DNA of 64,000 nt from CADEDH01 sp965263455 (GTDB taxonomy: Bacteria > Actinomycetota > Acidimicrobiia > Acidimicrobiales > SZUA-35). The position numbers were made by a program, and so were the translations under genes. The stretch covers positions 496,001 through 560,000 of the forward strand of contig CBDHHN010000002.1 of NCBI GenBank assembly GCA_965263455.1. The letters run 5' to 3'. This document shows, piece after piece, positions 33,230 through 50,227 of this stretch (within the stretch, counting starts at the first letter, position 1; each line of letters starts with the position of its first letter). The notes below the pieces were generated by a model. The model was given only the letters and a program-made list of their open reading frames with translations. It was not told the origin of the DNA and did not search any database.

Positions 33230-34891
33230 ATGGCTGGCCTGACAACACCGACGAGTCTGGCCCGACTGCTGCCGGAAGCCGCTGATCGGCGCCCGGATCA
33301 TCCGGCCGTGGTCGAGCCGGGCGCCACCGTGAGCTGGGCCGAGGCCGACGATCGGGCCGGGCGGCTGGCCGCCGCCCTGGTCGATGCCGGGGTCGGTGCC
33401 GGGGACCGGGTCGGCGTGCACTGCCGCAAGGGGGTGGACGGGTTCGTGGCCATGCACGCCGCGGTCCGGATCGGGGCGGCGGCCGTGCCGCTCGACCCCG
33501 GTGCCTCGCCCGCCTACCTGGCCCAGGTGTGCGCCCTGGCCGGGTGCCGAGTGGTCGTCACCCACGAGCCGTGTCGCACCACTGCCCGGGGCCTGGTGGC
33601 CCCGAGCGAGGGCGAGCCCGAAGGCCGGGCGGAGACCGGAGGCGGGGCCGGGGTGACCACCCTCGTCGGCATCGGTCCGGCGGGGACGTCCCCTTCCGGG
33701 GCGGTCCCGACCGGGGCCCGGCACGTGGGACCGGACCACATCGCATCGCTCGATCCGGCCCCGCCGGCCTCGGTCACCCCCGAGACCCCGGCCTACCTGA
33801 TCACCACCTCGGGCTCGACCGGGCGACCCAAATCGATCTGCCACACCCATGCCAGCGCCCTGGGCCACATCGCCTTCGCCCTCGTCGCCTACGACTTCAA
33901 CCCCGACGACCGCTTCGCCGACATCGCCCCCCACCACTTCGACATCTCCACCCCCGCCGTCTGGGTCACCCCCACCCTGGCCGCCACCAACGTCGTGGTC
34001 CCCGAGCCGCATCAGATGCTCCCGGCCTCGGCCGCCGAGCTGGTCGAACGGGAACGGGTGACGGTCTGGTACTCGGTCCCGTACCTCCTGACCCAGCTCC
34101 ATCAACGGGGCGGCTTGGAGGAGCGCGATCTGACGAGCCTCCGTTGGGTCCTGTTCGGGGGCGAGGTGTTCCCCCCCGGGATCCTGGCCGCCCTCATGGG
34201 CCGCCTGCCCGGGGCCCGGTTCAGCAACGTGTACGGCCCGGCCGAGGTCAACATGTGCGCCGTGCACCATCTCGACCGGCCCCCCGACGACGACGAGCCG
34301 GTCCCCATCGGTCGGCCGGTGGATCCGGTCGAGATCCGCCTGGTCGACCTCGACGACGCCAACGGCGACGGACCGGCCCCGGCCGACGGCACCCGGGGTG
34401 AGGTACTGGTGCGGGGACCGGCCACGATGGCCGGCTACTGGGAGCGGCCCGAGCTGACCGCCCGATCCGTCGTGATCGACGACGACGGACGCTGGTACCG
34501 GACCGGGGATGTGGCCTGGCGACGCGACGACGGCAACCTGGTGTTCGCCGGACGGCGCGACCATCAGGTCAAGGTCCGGGGCCACCGGATCGAGCTGGAG
34601 GCCGTCGAGGCAGTAATGGAGGACGTGGCCGGGGTGGCGTTCGCCGTGGCCGCCGTCGCCCGCGACGGCCAGGGGGGCGACGTGGTGGTGGCCGGGGTGG
34701 CGGGCACCGGCACTGTCGGCCCCGACCCCGACGACCTACGTCGATCCATGGTGAACCACCTACCGGCTTACGCTCTACCGCAGGCGTTCCTGGAGGTACA
34801 CTCGGCGCCCACAACGGGTAGCGGAAAGCTCGATCGACGGTCGCTACGGGCCGAAGTGGCCGAGCGCTACGTTGGCGGGGAGAGGTCCTAG
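33230..34891 (+). CDS. Stand-alone amino-acid adenylation enzyme, prolyl-AMP ligase-like
   Basis: A 553-residue adenylation protein with TTSGSTGRPKSICHTH (A3), HHFDIST (A4), FSNVYGPAEVNM (A5), RTGDVAWRRDDGN (A7), RDHQVKVRGHRIE (A8) and TTGSGKLDRRSL (A10 Lys). Aligning by hand to GrsA, the specificity code reads D-I-P-Y-L-G-V-M-C. From memory the prolyl ligase code (PltF type) is D-L-L-Y-L-A-L-V-C: four identities and four conservative changes. The conserved Asp at the first position points to an alpha-amino acid. It loads the carrier protein encoded right after it (TAG immediately followed by ATG). Substrate call is an inference. Confidence 0.85.
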   Translation: MAGLTTPTSLARLLPEAADRRPDHPAVVEPGATVSWAEADDRAGRLAAALVDAGVGAGDRVGVHCRKGVDGFVAMHAAVRIGAAAVPLDPGASPAYLAQVCALAGCRVVVTHEPCRTTARGLVAPSEGEPEGRAETGGGAGVTTLVGIGPAGTSPSGAVPTGARHVGPDHIASLDPAPPASVTPETPAYLITTSGSTGRPKSICHTHASALGHIAFALVAYDFNPDDRFADIAPHHFDISTPAVWVTPTLAATNVVVPEPHQMLPASAAELVERERVTVWYSVPYLLTQLHQRGGLEERDLTSLRWVLFGGEVFPPGILAALMGRLPGARFSNVYGPAEVNMCAVHHLDRPPDDDEPVPIGRPVDPVEIRLVDLDDANGDGPAPADGTRGEVLVRGPATMAGYWERPELTARSVVIDDDGRWYRTGDVAWRRDDGNLVFAGRRDHQVKVRGHRIELEAVEAVMEDVAGVAFAVAAVARDGQGGDVVVAGVAGTGTVGPDPDDLRRSMVNHLPAYALPQAFLEVHSAPTTGSGKLDRRSLRAEVAERYVGGERS

Positions 34892-35140
34892 ATGTCCGAG
34901 TTCGCTTCCAGGTTGCTCAAGTTCGTCCAGGAGGATGTGGCAGCGCCCGGCGTCGAGGTGATGGGCGACACCGATCTGCTCCTGACCGGCGCTGTCGATT
35001 CGCTGGGGGTCATCCGCATCACCCAGTGGCTCGAGGACGAGGCGTCGATCGCGGTCGACCCCGGCGACGTGACGCTCGAGAACTTCCAGACCGTGGACCG
35101 CATGGTGGAGTACGCCCGCCGCATGGGTGCCCGCGACTGA
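34892..35140 (+). CDS. Acyl/peptidyl carrier protein
   Basis: An 82-residue carrier protein with the phosphopantetheine serine in LLTGAVDSLGVIRI. It begins directly after the stop of the adenylation gene, so it is co-translated and is the likely acceptor of the activated amino acid. Acidic, four-helix pattern as expected. The following 121 bp hold a possible hairpin (35158-35182) and a Shine-Dalgarno for the next gene. Confidence 0.92.
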   Translation: MSEFASRLLKFVQEDVAAPGVEVMGDTDLLLTGAVDSLGVIRITQWLEDEASIAVDPGDVTLENFQTVDRMVEYARRMGARD

Positions 35141-35261
35141 GCAGTTTCACCCAATCACCGGTTTTCGGGATCCGGAGACCGGGTTGGCCACGAAGTGCTC
35201 AGGAGTCGTTCCGTTCCGTTGCGCAACGCAATCGACCACAACCCGATTCGGAGATGAACAG

Positions 35262-36653
35262 ATGACAGTGGTGTCCTCATTGGCAGCCCGGCGCCGCACC
35301 GCCCGGGTCTTCCTGAGCATGCTGGCAGGCGTCGCCCTCCTACTGCTGACCTTGCCGGCCGGGCCGGCTTCGGCCCACAGCGGCGACGAGACCTACCTGT
35401 ACCTCGACGTCACGTCGAGCACGGTGGCGGGCCGGGTCGAGATCCCGACGGGCGATCTCGACGAGGTGTTCGACCTCGGCCTCGGCGACCTCGACGACGA
35501 GCAGGCGCTGACGGTCCTGGCGGCCGAGCAGGCCCGGATCGAGAGCTACCTCCAGGAGCATCTCGACCTCGGGGCCGACGGCGCAACGTGGCCGATCACC
35601 TTCGGGGCGGCCGAGCTGTTCTACTCCGAAGAGGTCGAGGTCAGCGACGAGTACGTGATCTACCCCTTCACCGTCGAGGTCCCGACCGACCCCGTTCCCC
35701 GGGAGATGGAGATCGCCTTCGACCCGTTCGTCGACGAGATCGACGGTCGCTCCGCCCTGCTCCTGATCGGCAACGATTGGCAGCGCGGCGTGATCGACAA
35801 CGGCTTCGACTCGTTGGCCGCCTTCGACGCCGGCTCGCGGACCCAGACCATCGATCTCGGCGATCCGAGCTGGGCCCGCAACCTGGTGTCGAGCATCGAG
35901 CTGGGCGTCGACCACATCCGGACCGGTCCCGACCACATCCTGTTCGTCCTGGTGCTGCTCCTCCCGGCCGTGCTGGTCTTCACCACCCGATGGGAACCGG
36001 CGCGCAGCTTCGGCTCATCGCTCTGGCGGGTGCTGAAGATCGTCACCATGTTCACGGTGGCCCACTCCATCACCTTCAGCCTCGCCGGCCTCGAGCTGAT
36101 ACCGCTCCCGTCACCCCGCATCGTCGAGTCGATCATCGCCCTGTCGATCGCGGCCGCCGCCCTCCACAACATCCGCCCCATCGCCCCCAACCGGGAGTGG
36201 ATCCTGTCGTTCGTGTTCGGGCTGTTCCACGGGCTGGGCTTCGCCTCGCTCGTGTCGGGCCTCGACGTCGACCGGTCGACCCAGCTGATCTCGCTCCTGG
36301 GGCGCAACCTCGGGATCGAGATCGGTCAGGCCATCGTGGTCATCGTCCTGTTCCCGGCCCTGTACTTCCTGCGCCGGACCCGCTTCTACCTGCCGTTCCA
36401 GGCCGTCGTGTCGATCCTCCTGGCCATCGCCGCCATGGGCTGGGTCATCGAGCGGAGCCTCGAGGTCGAGCTCGGGATCAGCAGTGTGATCGACCCGATC
36501 TTCTCCCTGCCGGCGGCCGCCATCTGGATCGCCGCCTTCACCATCGGGTCCTACCTGCTCATGCGGCGGGAGGATGCGGCCGGGCGACTGATCCCGGTCG
36601 CAGGGCATAGCGACGTCATCACCGAAGAGCACGAGCTCGTCGGCGCCGACTGA
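35262..36653 (+). CDS. HupE/UreJ_2-type membrane protein with extracytoplasmic N-terminal domain
   Basis: A 463-residue protein with a signal peptide cut near ASA-HSG, an extracytoplasmic beta/alpha domain (about 40-210) and about seven membrane helices. The HupE signature is visible: LGVDHIRTGPDHILFVL, VAHSITFSLAG and FGLFHGLGFASLV, with several His and Asp in membrane segments as in nickel/cobalt permeases. It may move a metal; the NiSOD genes 16 kb away would need nickel, but no direct link is shown. The start follows GGAGATGAACAG. It sits between the carrier protein and the NRPS in the same direction. Confidence 0.8.
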   Translation: MTVVSSLAARRRTARVFLSMLAGVALLLLTLPAGPASAHSGDETYLYLDVTSSTVAGRVEIPTGDLDEVFDLGLGDLDDEQALTVLAAEQARIESYLQEHLDLGADGATWPITFGAAELFYSEEVEVSDEYVIYPFTVEVPTDPVPREMEIAFDPFVDEIDGRSALLLIGNDWQRGVIDNGFDSLAAFDAGSRTQTIDLGDPSWARNLVSSIELGVDHIRTGPDHILFVLVLLLPAVLVFTTRWEPARSFGSSLWRVLKIVTMFTVAHSITFSLAGLELIPLPSPRIVESIIALSIAAAALHNIRPIAPNREWILSFVFGLFHGLGFASLVSGLDVDRSTQLISLLGRNLGIEIGQAIVVIVLFPALYFLRRTRFYLPFQAVVSILLAIAAMGWVIERSLEVELGISSVIDPIFSLPAAAIWIAAFTIGSYLLMRREDAAGRLIPVAGHSDVITEEHELVGAD

Positions 36654-36692
36654 TCAGCTTCACCCACCGTCCCGAACGCTCCCACCCCCCGG

Positions 36693-45102
<8,410 letters not shown>

Positions 45103-45119
<17 letters not shown>

Positions 45120-46074
45120 GGGAACGCTGACCCGGGTCCTGCCCCGCCTCCTCGATCGGGCCGACGGACGCTCCCCCGACGCCGACGAGTTGATCCGTCG
45201 GATCGACGGCATCGCCGGAGACCTGGCGGCCACGGCCCAGCGCCGGGGGGACGACGCCGTCCAGGCACTGACCGGGGCCGGCCTGGCCGCCGCCCTCGAT
45301 CCCGTTCCCCGACGGCTGCCGGCGGCGGTGGCCCGCCTCCGGATCGGGCCGGGGATGGAGCCCACCGCGGTCGATCGCCTGTACGGGGCTCTGGCCGCCA
45401 TCGGATTCAGACCGCAGCAGCGGGTCGACGGCGGCACCGTCGGCCCCGGCTCCGACGGTGCCCCCCTGGCCTTCATCGATGGCGACGCCACCTGCCGACT
45501 GCTCGTGGTCGGCGCCGGTGGCCCCGCCGCGCTCGATCTGCCGGCGCGGGCCCTGGCCGAGCCCGGCGACGACGACAACGACCTCGGCGTGTTCCTCGGT
45601 ACCCCGCTCGACCTCATCGTCCCCGTTCTCGACCTGGCCGACCCCGGTGTCGACGACGTCGTGATCGACCTGGGTTGCGGCGACGGGCGGGTCCTGATCG
45701 AGGCCGTCCGCCGGTTCGGTTGTCGGGCCCGAGGGGTCGAGAACGACCCCCGGCTGGTGGCCCGGGCCCGGGAGCGGGTGGCCGCCGCCGGGCTGTCGGA
45801 CCGGATCGAGGTCGTCGAGGGCGACGCCACCGGCACCCCGGTCGACGACATCACCATCGCCTTCCTGTTCCTGCCCCCGGACACCGCCGCCGCGCTGCTG
45901 CCGGGGCTGCTGGCCCGGCTCCCGGCCGGAGCCCGGGTCCTGGCCCACGAGCAGCTGGCCGTGGCGTGGCCGGTGGCCCCCGACCGGTCGCGGCTCCTGG
46001 CCGAGGGTCATCTGACCGTGGCCCACCGTTGGACCGTGGGCGCCGACGCCGGGGACCGGACACCCCAGGGCTGA
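45103..46074 (+). CDS. SAM-dependent methyltransferase overlapping the NRPS 3' end
   Basis: A 323-residue protein. The N-terminal 180 residues are helical and unrecognised (DELIRRIDGIAGDLAATAQR). The C-terminal half is a class I methyltransferase: VVIDLGCGDGRVLIEAVRRF, GVENDPRLVARARERV and VVEGDATGTPVDD, followed by a FLFLPPDTAAAL strand. Could be a protein-lysine or small-molecule methyltransferase. I choose the GTG at 45103, which overlaps the NRPS by 17 bp in another frame and precedes coding-like sequence; an ATG at 44932 lies inside the thioesterase. Co-expression with the NRPS is likely. Confidence 0.65.
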
Positions 46075-46182
46075 GGCTCACGGCTGAGGTCGAGGGCTGA
46101 GGGTCAGGGTTGAGCCGCTGGGGTCGCCGGTAGTGGGCCCGCCGGCCGCTGGTCGGTCGCCGGCCCGGGGCCGACGCCTCGA

Positions 46183-47535
46183 TCAACCGCAGCCGGTTAT
46201 GCGAACCAGGGGCCCGGCCTCGGTCACCACGCCGTCGACCGATCGGCGGTCGGGAGCGGCCGCAACCCACCCCTCGGCCGCCGCCAGCAGGTCGTTGAGG
46301 TCGGTGGGCTGATCGCCGGCCACGTCGACCCGGAGGCAGACCTGGGTCGAGGTGTCCCACCGGACGAACCGGTCGCCGCCCCAACCGTCACCGGCGACCC
46401 GGCCCAACCAGGCCCGGATGACCAGCTCGCCCAGTCGGCCCGTGCCCAGGATCTCGCCGTCGGCCGGTGGCACCGGCACCACCAGTTCAGGATCGGCGGC
46501 CCGGTCACGTCCCGGATGCAGCACCTGCTCACTCGACGTCGGAGGGTCGACCACCTCGGCGTCCACCGCCGTCTCGCCCCCCGACCGGGCCGCCCGGTCG
46601 AGCAGGGACGCCCCCTCCCGCTCCGGGGCCGCCCACAGCTCCCGCAACGGGGGTGCGACCTCGGCCAGGGCGTCGCGGGCCGGAGCATCCACCGCCGCCT
46701 CGGCCTGGTCGTCGTGGGCCCGACGGTCGGCACCGTCGAGCCGGGCCAACCACCGTCGGGCCACCCGGACCCCATCCCCCCGGAGTACGGCTTCGGACCC
46801 GAAGTCGGCCTCGGCCCCCAACGGCCGCTCGATCTGGTCGGGATCGGCGGCGGCCGGGGCCAGGACCTGAAGGTCGAGGGCCGTCGTCAGGTGGCGGACC
46901 AGGAGCGCCTGGCGGTACAGGTCGAACTCGTCGCCCCGGATGACCACCCGCTCGGCGCCGGGGGCCACGAAACCCTGCACCTCGGCCGCCGCCCACCGGG
47001 CCGCCGCCTCGGGATAGGGCGGGCCATCGTCGACCAGGCCCAGGGCCCGGGCCTGAGCCTCATCGAAGCCGGGTAGGGGGTCCACGGTCGGGGCCAGCCG
47101 GTCCCGCTCGGCTGCGAACGCCCCGGGGGCCAACAGATCGACGGCCGGGAACGTCTCGAAGGCGAGGCCCCGGGTCTCCTGGACGAACGTGGCGGCGTCG
47201 CAGACCACGTCCTCCACCGCCGCGGGACAGGGCGTTGGAGGCACCACCTCGTCCGGGACCTCGTCACCGTCCGGATCGTCCGGATCGTCCGGATCGGTCG
47301 CCTCCGGCTCCTCGGTGACGGTGGGCGGGGGTCGGTCACCGACGGTGGGAGCGGCCTCGGCCGATTCGTCCTCAGGGGAAGATTCCCCGCCGATGAGGCG
47401 ACCCCCAATCAGCAGCGCGGCGAGTACGATCGCAGCACCGAATACCGCGGCCACCGCATGGGCCGCCCCTTCGGGGAAGCGCCTCGGCTCGGGCCGGGCG
47501 GTCCCCGGCGACGGTGCAGGAGAAGGGGTCGTCAC
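46183..47535 (-). CDS. Hypothetical membrane-anchored protein
   Basis: A 450-residue protein with one N-terminal membrane helix (AVAAVFGAAIVLAALLIGG, about 28-48) and an outside part: acidic Pro/Asp/Glu linker (50-100), then a globular region with Cys pairs (TPCPAAVEDVVCD near 103-112; TQVCLRV and ITGCG near the end). No known domain seen. Highly Asp/Glu/Arg/Ala-rich. Likely extracytoplasmic structural or binding protein. GTG start at 47535 has no good ribosome binding site, so the start is uncertain. Convergent with the methyltransferase gene; a short stretch of GGCTGAGG-like direct repeats (46068-46113) lies between. Confidence 0.6.
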   Translation of the reverse strand: MTTPSPAPSPGTARPEPRRFPEGAAHAVAAVFGAAIVLAALLIGGRLIGGESSPEDESAEAAPTVGDRPPPTVTEEPEATDPDDPDDPDGDEVPDEVVPPTPCPAAVEDVVCDAATFVQETRGLAFETFPAVDLLAPGAFAAERDRLAPTVDPLPGFDEAQARALGLVDDGPPYPEAAARWAAAEVQGFVAPGAERVVIRGDEFDLYRQALLVRHLTTALDLQVLAPAAADPDQIERPLGAEADFGSEAVLRGDGVRVARRWLARLDGADRRAHDDQAEAAVDAPARDALAEVAPPLRELWAAPEREGASLLDRAARSGGETAVDAEVVDPPTSSEQVLHPGRDRAADPELVVPVPPADGEILGTGRLGELVIRAWLGRVAGDGWGGDRFVRWDTSTQVCLRVDVAGDQPTDLNDLLAAAEGWVAAAPDRRSVDGVVTEAGPLVRITGCG

Positions 47536-47662
47536 GACAGGGGCGAATCAGCCGATGAGTAGCACACCTGGTCACCACACTACGGGCTCCGAGGTCGCTC
47601 GGAACGCCGGTGCGGTCGACTAGGTTGCGCCGGTCCGATCCGACACGGGCGATGGAGTGATC

Positions 47663-50197
47663 ATGACAAGCAACAACCTCGGCGAGCTGGGAGAGCGTCT
47701 GCGGAGCCTGGCTCGGGTACCGAGCCTGCTGATCGCCTGCGACTACGACGGGACGCTGGCCCCGCTGGTCGACGATCCCATGACCGCCCTCCCCAACCGC
47801 GACGCGGTTGCCGCCATGCGCTCGTTGGCCGAGCAGGCCAACACCCACGTGGCCGTCGTCTCGGGCCGCAGCCTGCGGGACCTGGCCCTGCTGTCCCGCC
47901 TGCCCGAGGAGATCCGACTGGTCGGCAGCCACGGCAGCGAGTTCGACCTCGGCTTCGCCGCCCAGTTGACCCCCGAGCTGGCCGACCTGCGGGCCCGGCT
48001 GATCACCGAGGTGCGGGAGCTCGGATCCCGCTACGGGGCCCGGATCGAGGAGAAGCCGACCGGCGTCACCTTCCACTTCCGGGAGCTGGACGAGGAGCGG
48101 AGCCGGGCCGCCCGGGAGGACCTCGTCCGCGGTCCCGCCGGTTGGGACGAGATCCACACCCGCAACGGTCACCAGATCATGGAGATGGCCGTCATCCGGA
48201 CCAACAAGGGCGAAGCCCTGGACCAGATCCGGGGTCAGGTCGGCGCCTCCGCCGTCATCTTCTTCGGAGACGACGTCACCGACGAGGACGGCTTCCGCAC
48301 CCTGAAGGGCCCCGACGTCGGCGTCCGGGTCGGCGATGGACCGACCCAGGCCCACTATCGGGTCTCCGACCCGGAGGTCGTGGCCCAGCTCCTGGCCCTG
48401 CTGTCGGAGTTCCGGGGCGAGTGGCTGCGGGGAGCCGGGCTCGTCCCGCTGGAGGACCACTCGATCCTGTCCGACCTGCGGACCGCAGCCATCGTCTCCC
48501 CCGCCGCCCGCATCACCTGGCTGTGCGCCCCCCGGATCGACTCGGCCGCCGTGTTCGCCGAACTCCTGGGTGGCCCGTCCGCCGGACACTTCACCGTGAC
48601 CGACGCCGACAACCGCGAGCCGCTGGGCCAGCAGTACCGACCCAACTCGCTGCTGTTGGAGACCCGCTTCCCGGAGTTCACGGTCACCGACTACTTCGAC
48701 ACCTCGAGCGGCCGGACCCGACGGCTGGCCGGACGGTCGGACCTGATCCGCACCATCGAGGGCCGGGGTCGGGCCCGCATCGAGTTCGCCCCCCGCCTCG
48801 ACTTCGGCCGGGTCCCCACCCGGCTCGAGGTGCGGGCCGACGGCCTGGCCGTCCACGGCACGTCCGACCTCATGGTGCTGCGGACCCCCGGCATCGATTG
48901 GGAGATTGCCGTCGACGGCCCTCATGAGACGGCCACGGCCATCGTCGAACTCGACGCCGAGCCCCTCGTGCTGGAGCTGCGGGCCGGAACCGGGACCGTT
49001 CGCCCCGACCCCCGCCCCGAGACCGACCGTCGGGCCGACAGCGAGCGGTTCTGGTCCAACTGGGTGTCCAAGCTCACCATCCCCGACCTCGAACGGGACC
49101 AGGTGATCCGCAGCGCCATCGTGCTCAAGTCGCTGTGTCACGGACCCACCGGCGCCATCCTGGCCGCCGCCACCACCAGCCTGCCCGAGCACCTGGGCGG
49201 GGTTCGCAACTGGGACTACCGCTACTGCTGGCTCCGCGACGCCGCCTTGACCGCGACCGCCCTGGCCCGGCTCGACTCCCACGCCGAGGGCATGGCCTAC
49301 CTCGACTGGGTCCTCGGCATCCTCGAGACCCGGTCAGACCCCGAGCGCCTGGCCCCGCTCTACAACGTCACCGGACGCCACCTGCCGCCCGAGGCCGAGA
49401 TCAACGACCTGCCCGGCTACGGCGGCAGCCGCCCGGTGCGGGTCGGCAACGCCGCCGACGGCCAGGTCCAGCTCGACGTGTTCGGTCCCGTGGTCGACCT
49501 GGTCCACGTGCTCCTGGAACAGGGGGAGGCCCTGTCGGCCGAGCACTGGCGCCTGGTGGAGAACATGGTGCTGGCCGTGTCCCGCCGGTGGCACGAACCC
49601 GACCACGGGATCTGGGAGATCCGCAAGCCACCCCGCCACCACGTGTACTCCAAGGTCATGTGCTGGGTCACCGTCGACCGGGCCATCAAGATCGCCGATC
49701 AGTTCCTGGACCGGGAGCCCGAGGCCTGGGTCGAACTGCGGGACAAGATCGCGGCCGACGTGCTCGACAACGGGTGGAAGCCCGAGGTGGGATCGTTCAC
49801 GGCCGCCTACGAGGGTGAGGACCTCGACGCCTCGGTCCTGGCCATCGGGCTGTGGGGCCTCCTCCCGGCCGACGACGAGCGGTTCGTGTCGACCGTGGCC
49901 ACCCTCAACCGGGAACTACGCAGTGGGGCCACCGTCTACCGCTACCTGGAGGACGACGGCCTCCCCGGCCGCGAGGGCGGATTCAACATCATGACCTCGT
50001 GGCTGATCGACGCCCTGGCCATGACCGGCCACCGCAACGAGGCCGACGAGCTGTTCAAGGAGCTCTGCAACCTGGTGGGGGCCACCGGCATCATGGCCGA
50101 GCAGTACGACCCCGAGCACGGCCGGGGCCTGGGCAACATCCCGCAGGCCTACTCCCACCTCGGTCTGATCAACAACGCCATCAGCCTCTCGGCCTGA
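47663..50197 (+). CDS. Trehalose-phosphatase fused to GH15 glucoamylase/trehalase-like domain
   Basis: An 844-residue fusion. The N-terminal HAD domain (about 15-245) is a trehalose-6-phosphate phosphatase: CDYDGTLAP (Asp27, Asp29), VVSGRSL, GSHGSEFD and GDDVTDEDGF. After a beta-rich linker domain (about 260-450) comes a GH15 (alpha/alpha)6 barrel (from about 480) with VRNWDYRYCWLRDAAL, GHQ-like loops and a C-terminal GGFNIMTSWLIDALA. Actinobacterial trehalases of GH15 share this motif. The fusion could make trehalose from trehalose phosphate and split it to glucose, or act on another glucoside. ATG at 47663 follows GGAG. No trehalose-phosphate synthase gene is adjacent. Confidence 0.88.
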   Translation: MTSNNLGELGERLRSLARVPSLLIACDYDGTLAPLVDDPMTALPNRDAVAAMRSLAEQANTHVAVVSGRSLRDLALLSRLPEEIRLVGSHGSEFDLGFAAQLTPELADLRARLITEVRELGSRYGARIEEKPTGVTFHFRELDEERSRAAREDLVRGPAGWDEIHTRNGHQIMEMAVIRTNKGEALDQIRGQVGASAVIFFGDDVTDEDGFRTLKGPDVGVRVGDGPTQAHYRVSDPEVVAQLLALLSEFRGEWLRGAGLVPLEDHSILSDLRTAAIVSPAARITWLCAPRIDSAAVFAELLGGPSAGHFTVTDADNREPLGQQYRPNSLLLETRFPEFTVTDYFDTSSGRTRRLAGRSDLIRTIEGRGRARIEFAPRLDFGRVPTRLEVRADGLAVHGTSDLMVLRTPGIDWEIAVDGPHETATAIVELDAEPLVLELRAGTGTVRPDPRPETDRRADSERFWSNWVSKLTIPDLERDQVIRSAIVLKSLCHGPTGAILAAATTSLPEHLGGVRNWDYRYCWLRDAALTATALARLDSHAEGMAYLDWVLGILETRSDPERLAPLYNVTGRHLPPEAEINDLPGYGGSRPVRVGNAADGQVQLDVFGPVVDLVHVLLEQGEALSAEHWRLVENMVLAVSRRWHEPDHGIWEIRKPPRHHVYSKVMCWVTVDRAIKIADQFLDREPEAWVELRDKIAADVLDNGWKPEVGSFTAAYEGEDLDASVLAIGLWGLLPADDERFVSTVATLNRELRSGATVYRYLEDDGLPGREGGFNIMTSWLIDALAMTGHRNEADELFKELCNLVGATGIMAEQYDPEHGRGLGNIPQAYSHLGLINNAISLSA

Positions 50198-50205
50198 GGT
50201 CGCCG

Positions 50206-50221
50206 GCCCCCGGCTGGGGGC
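50206..50221. terminator. Hairpin between convergent TPP-GH15 and ABC-F genes
   Basis: GCCCCC (50206-50211) and GGGGGC (50216-50221) form a perfect 6-bp stem with a GGCT loop in the 30-bp space between the two stop codons. Confidence 0.45.
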
Positions 50222-50227
50222 GGTCGA

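Noticed and set aside
33230..34891. D-alanine ligase DltA for the stand-alone adenylation enzyme
   Set aside because: The specificity code differs from what I recall for DltA, there is no dltB or dltD, and the dehydrogenase neighbour fits the prolyl pathway better.
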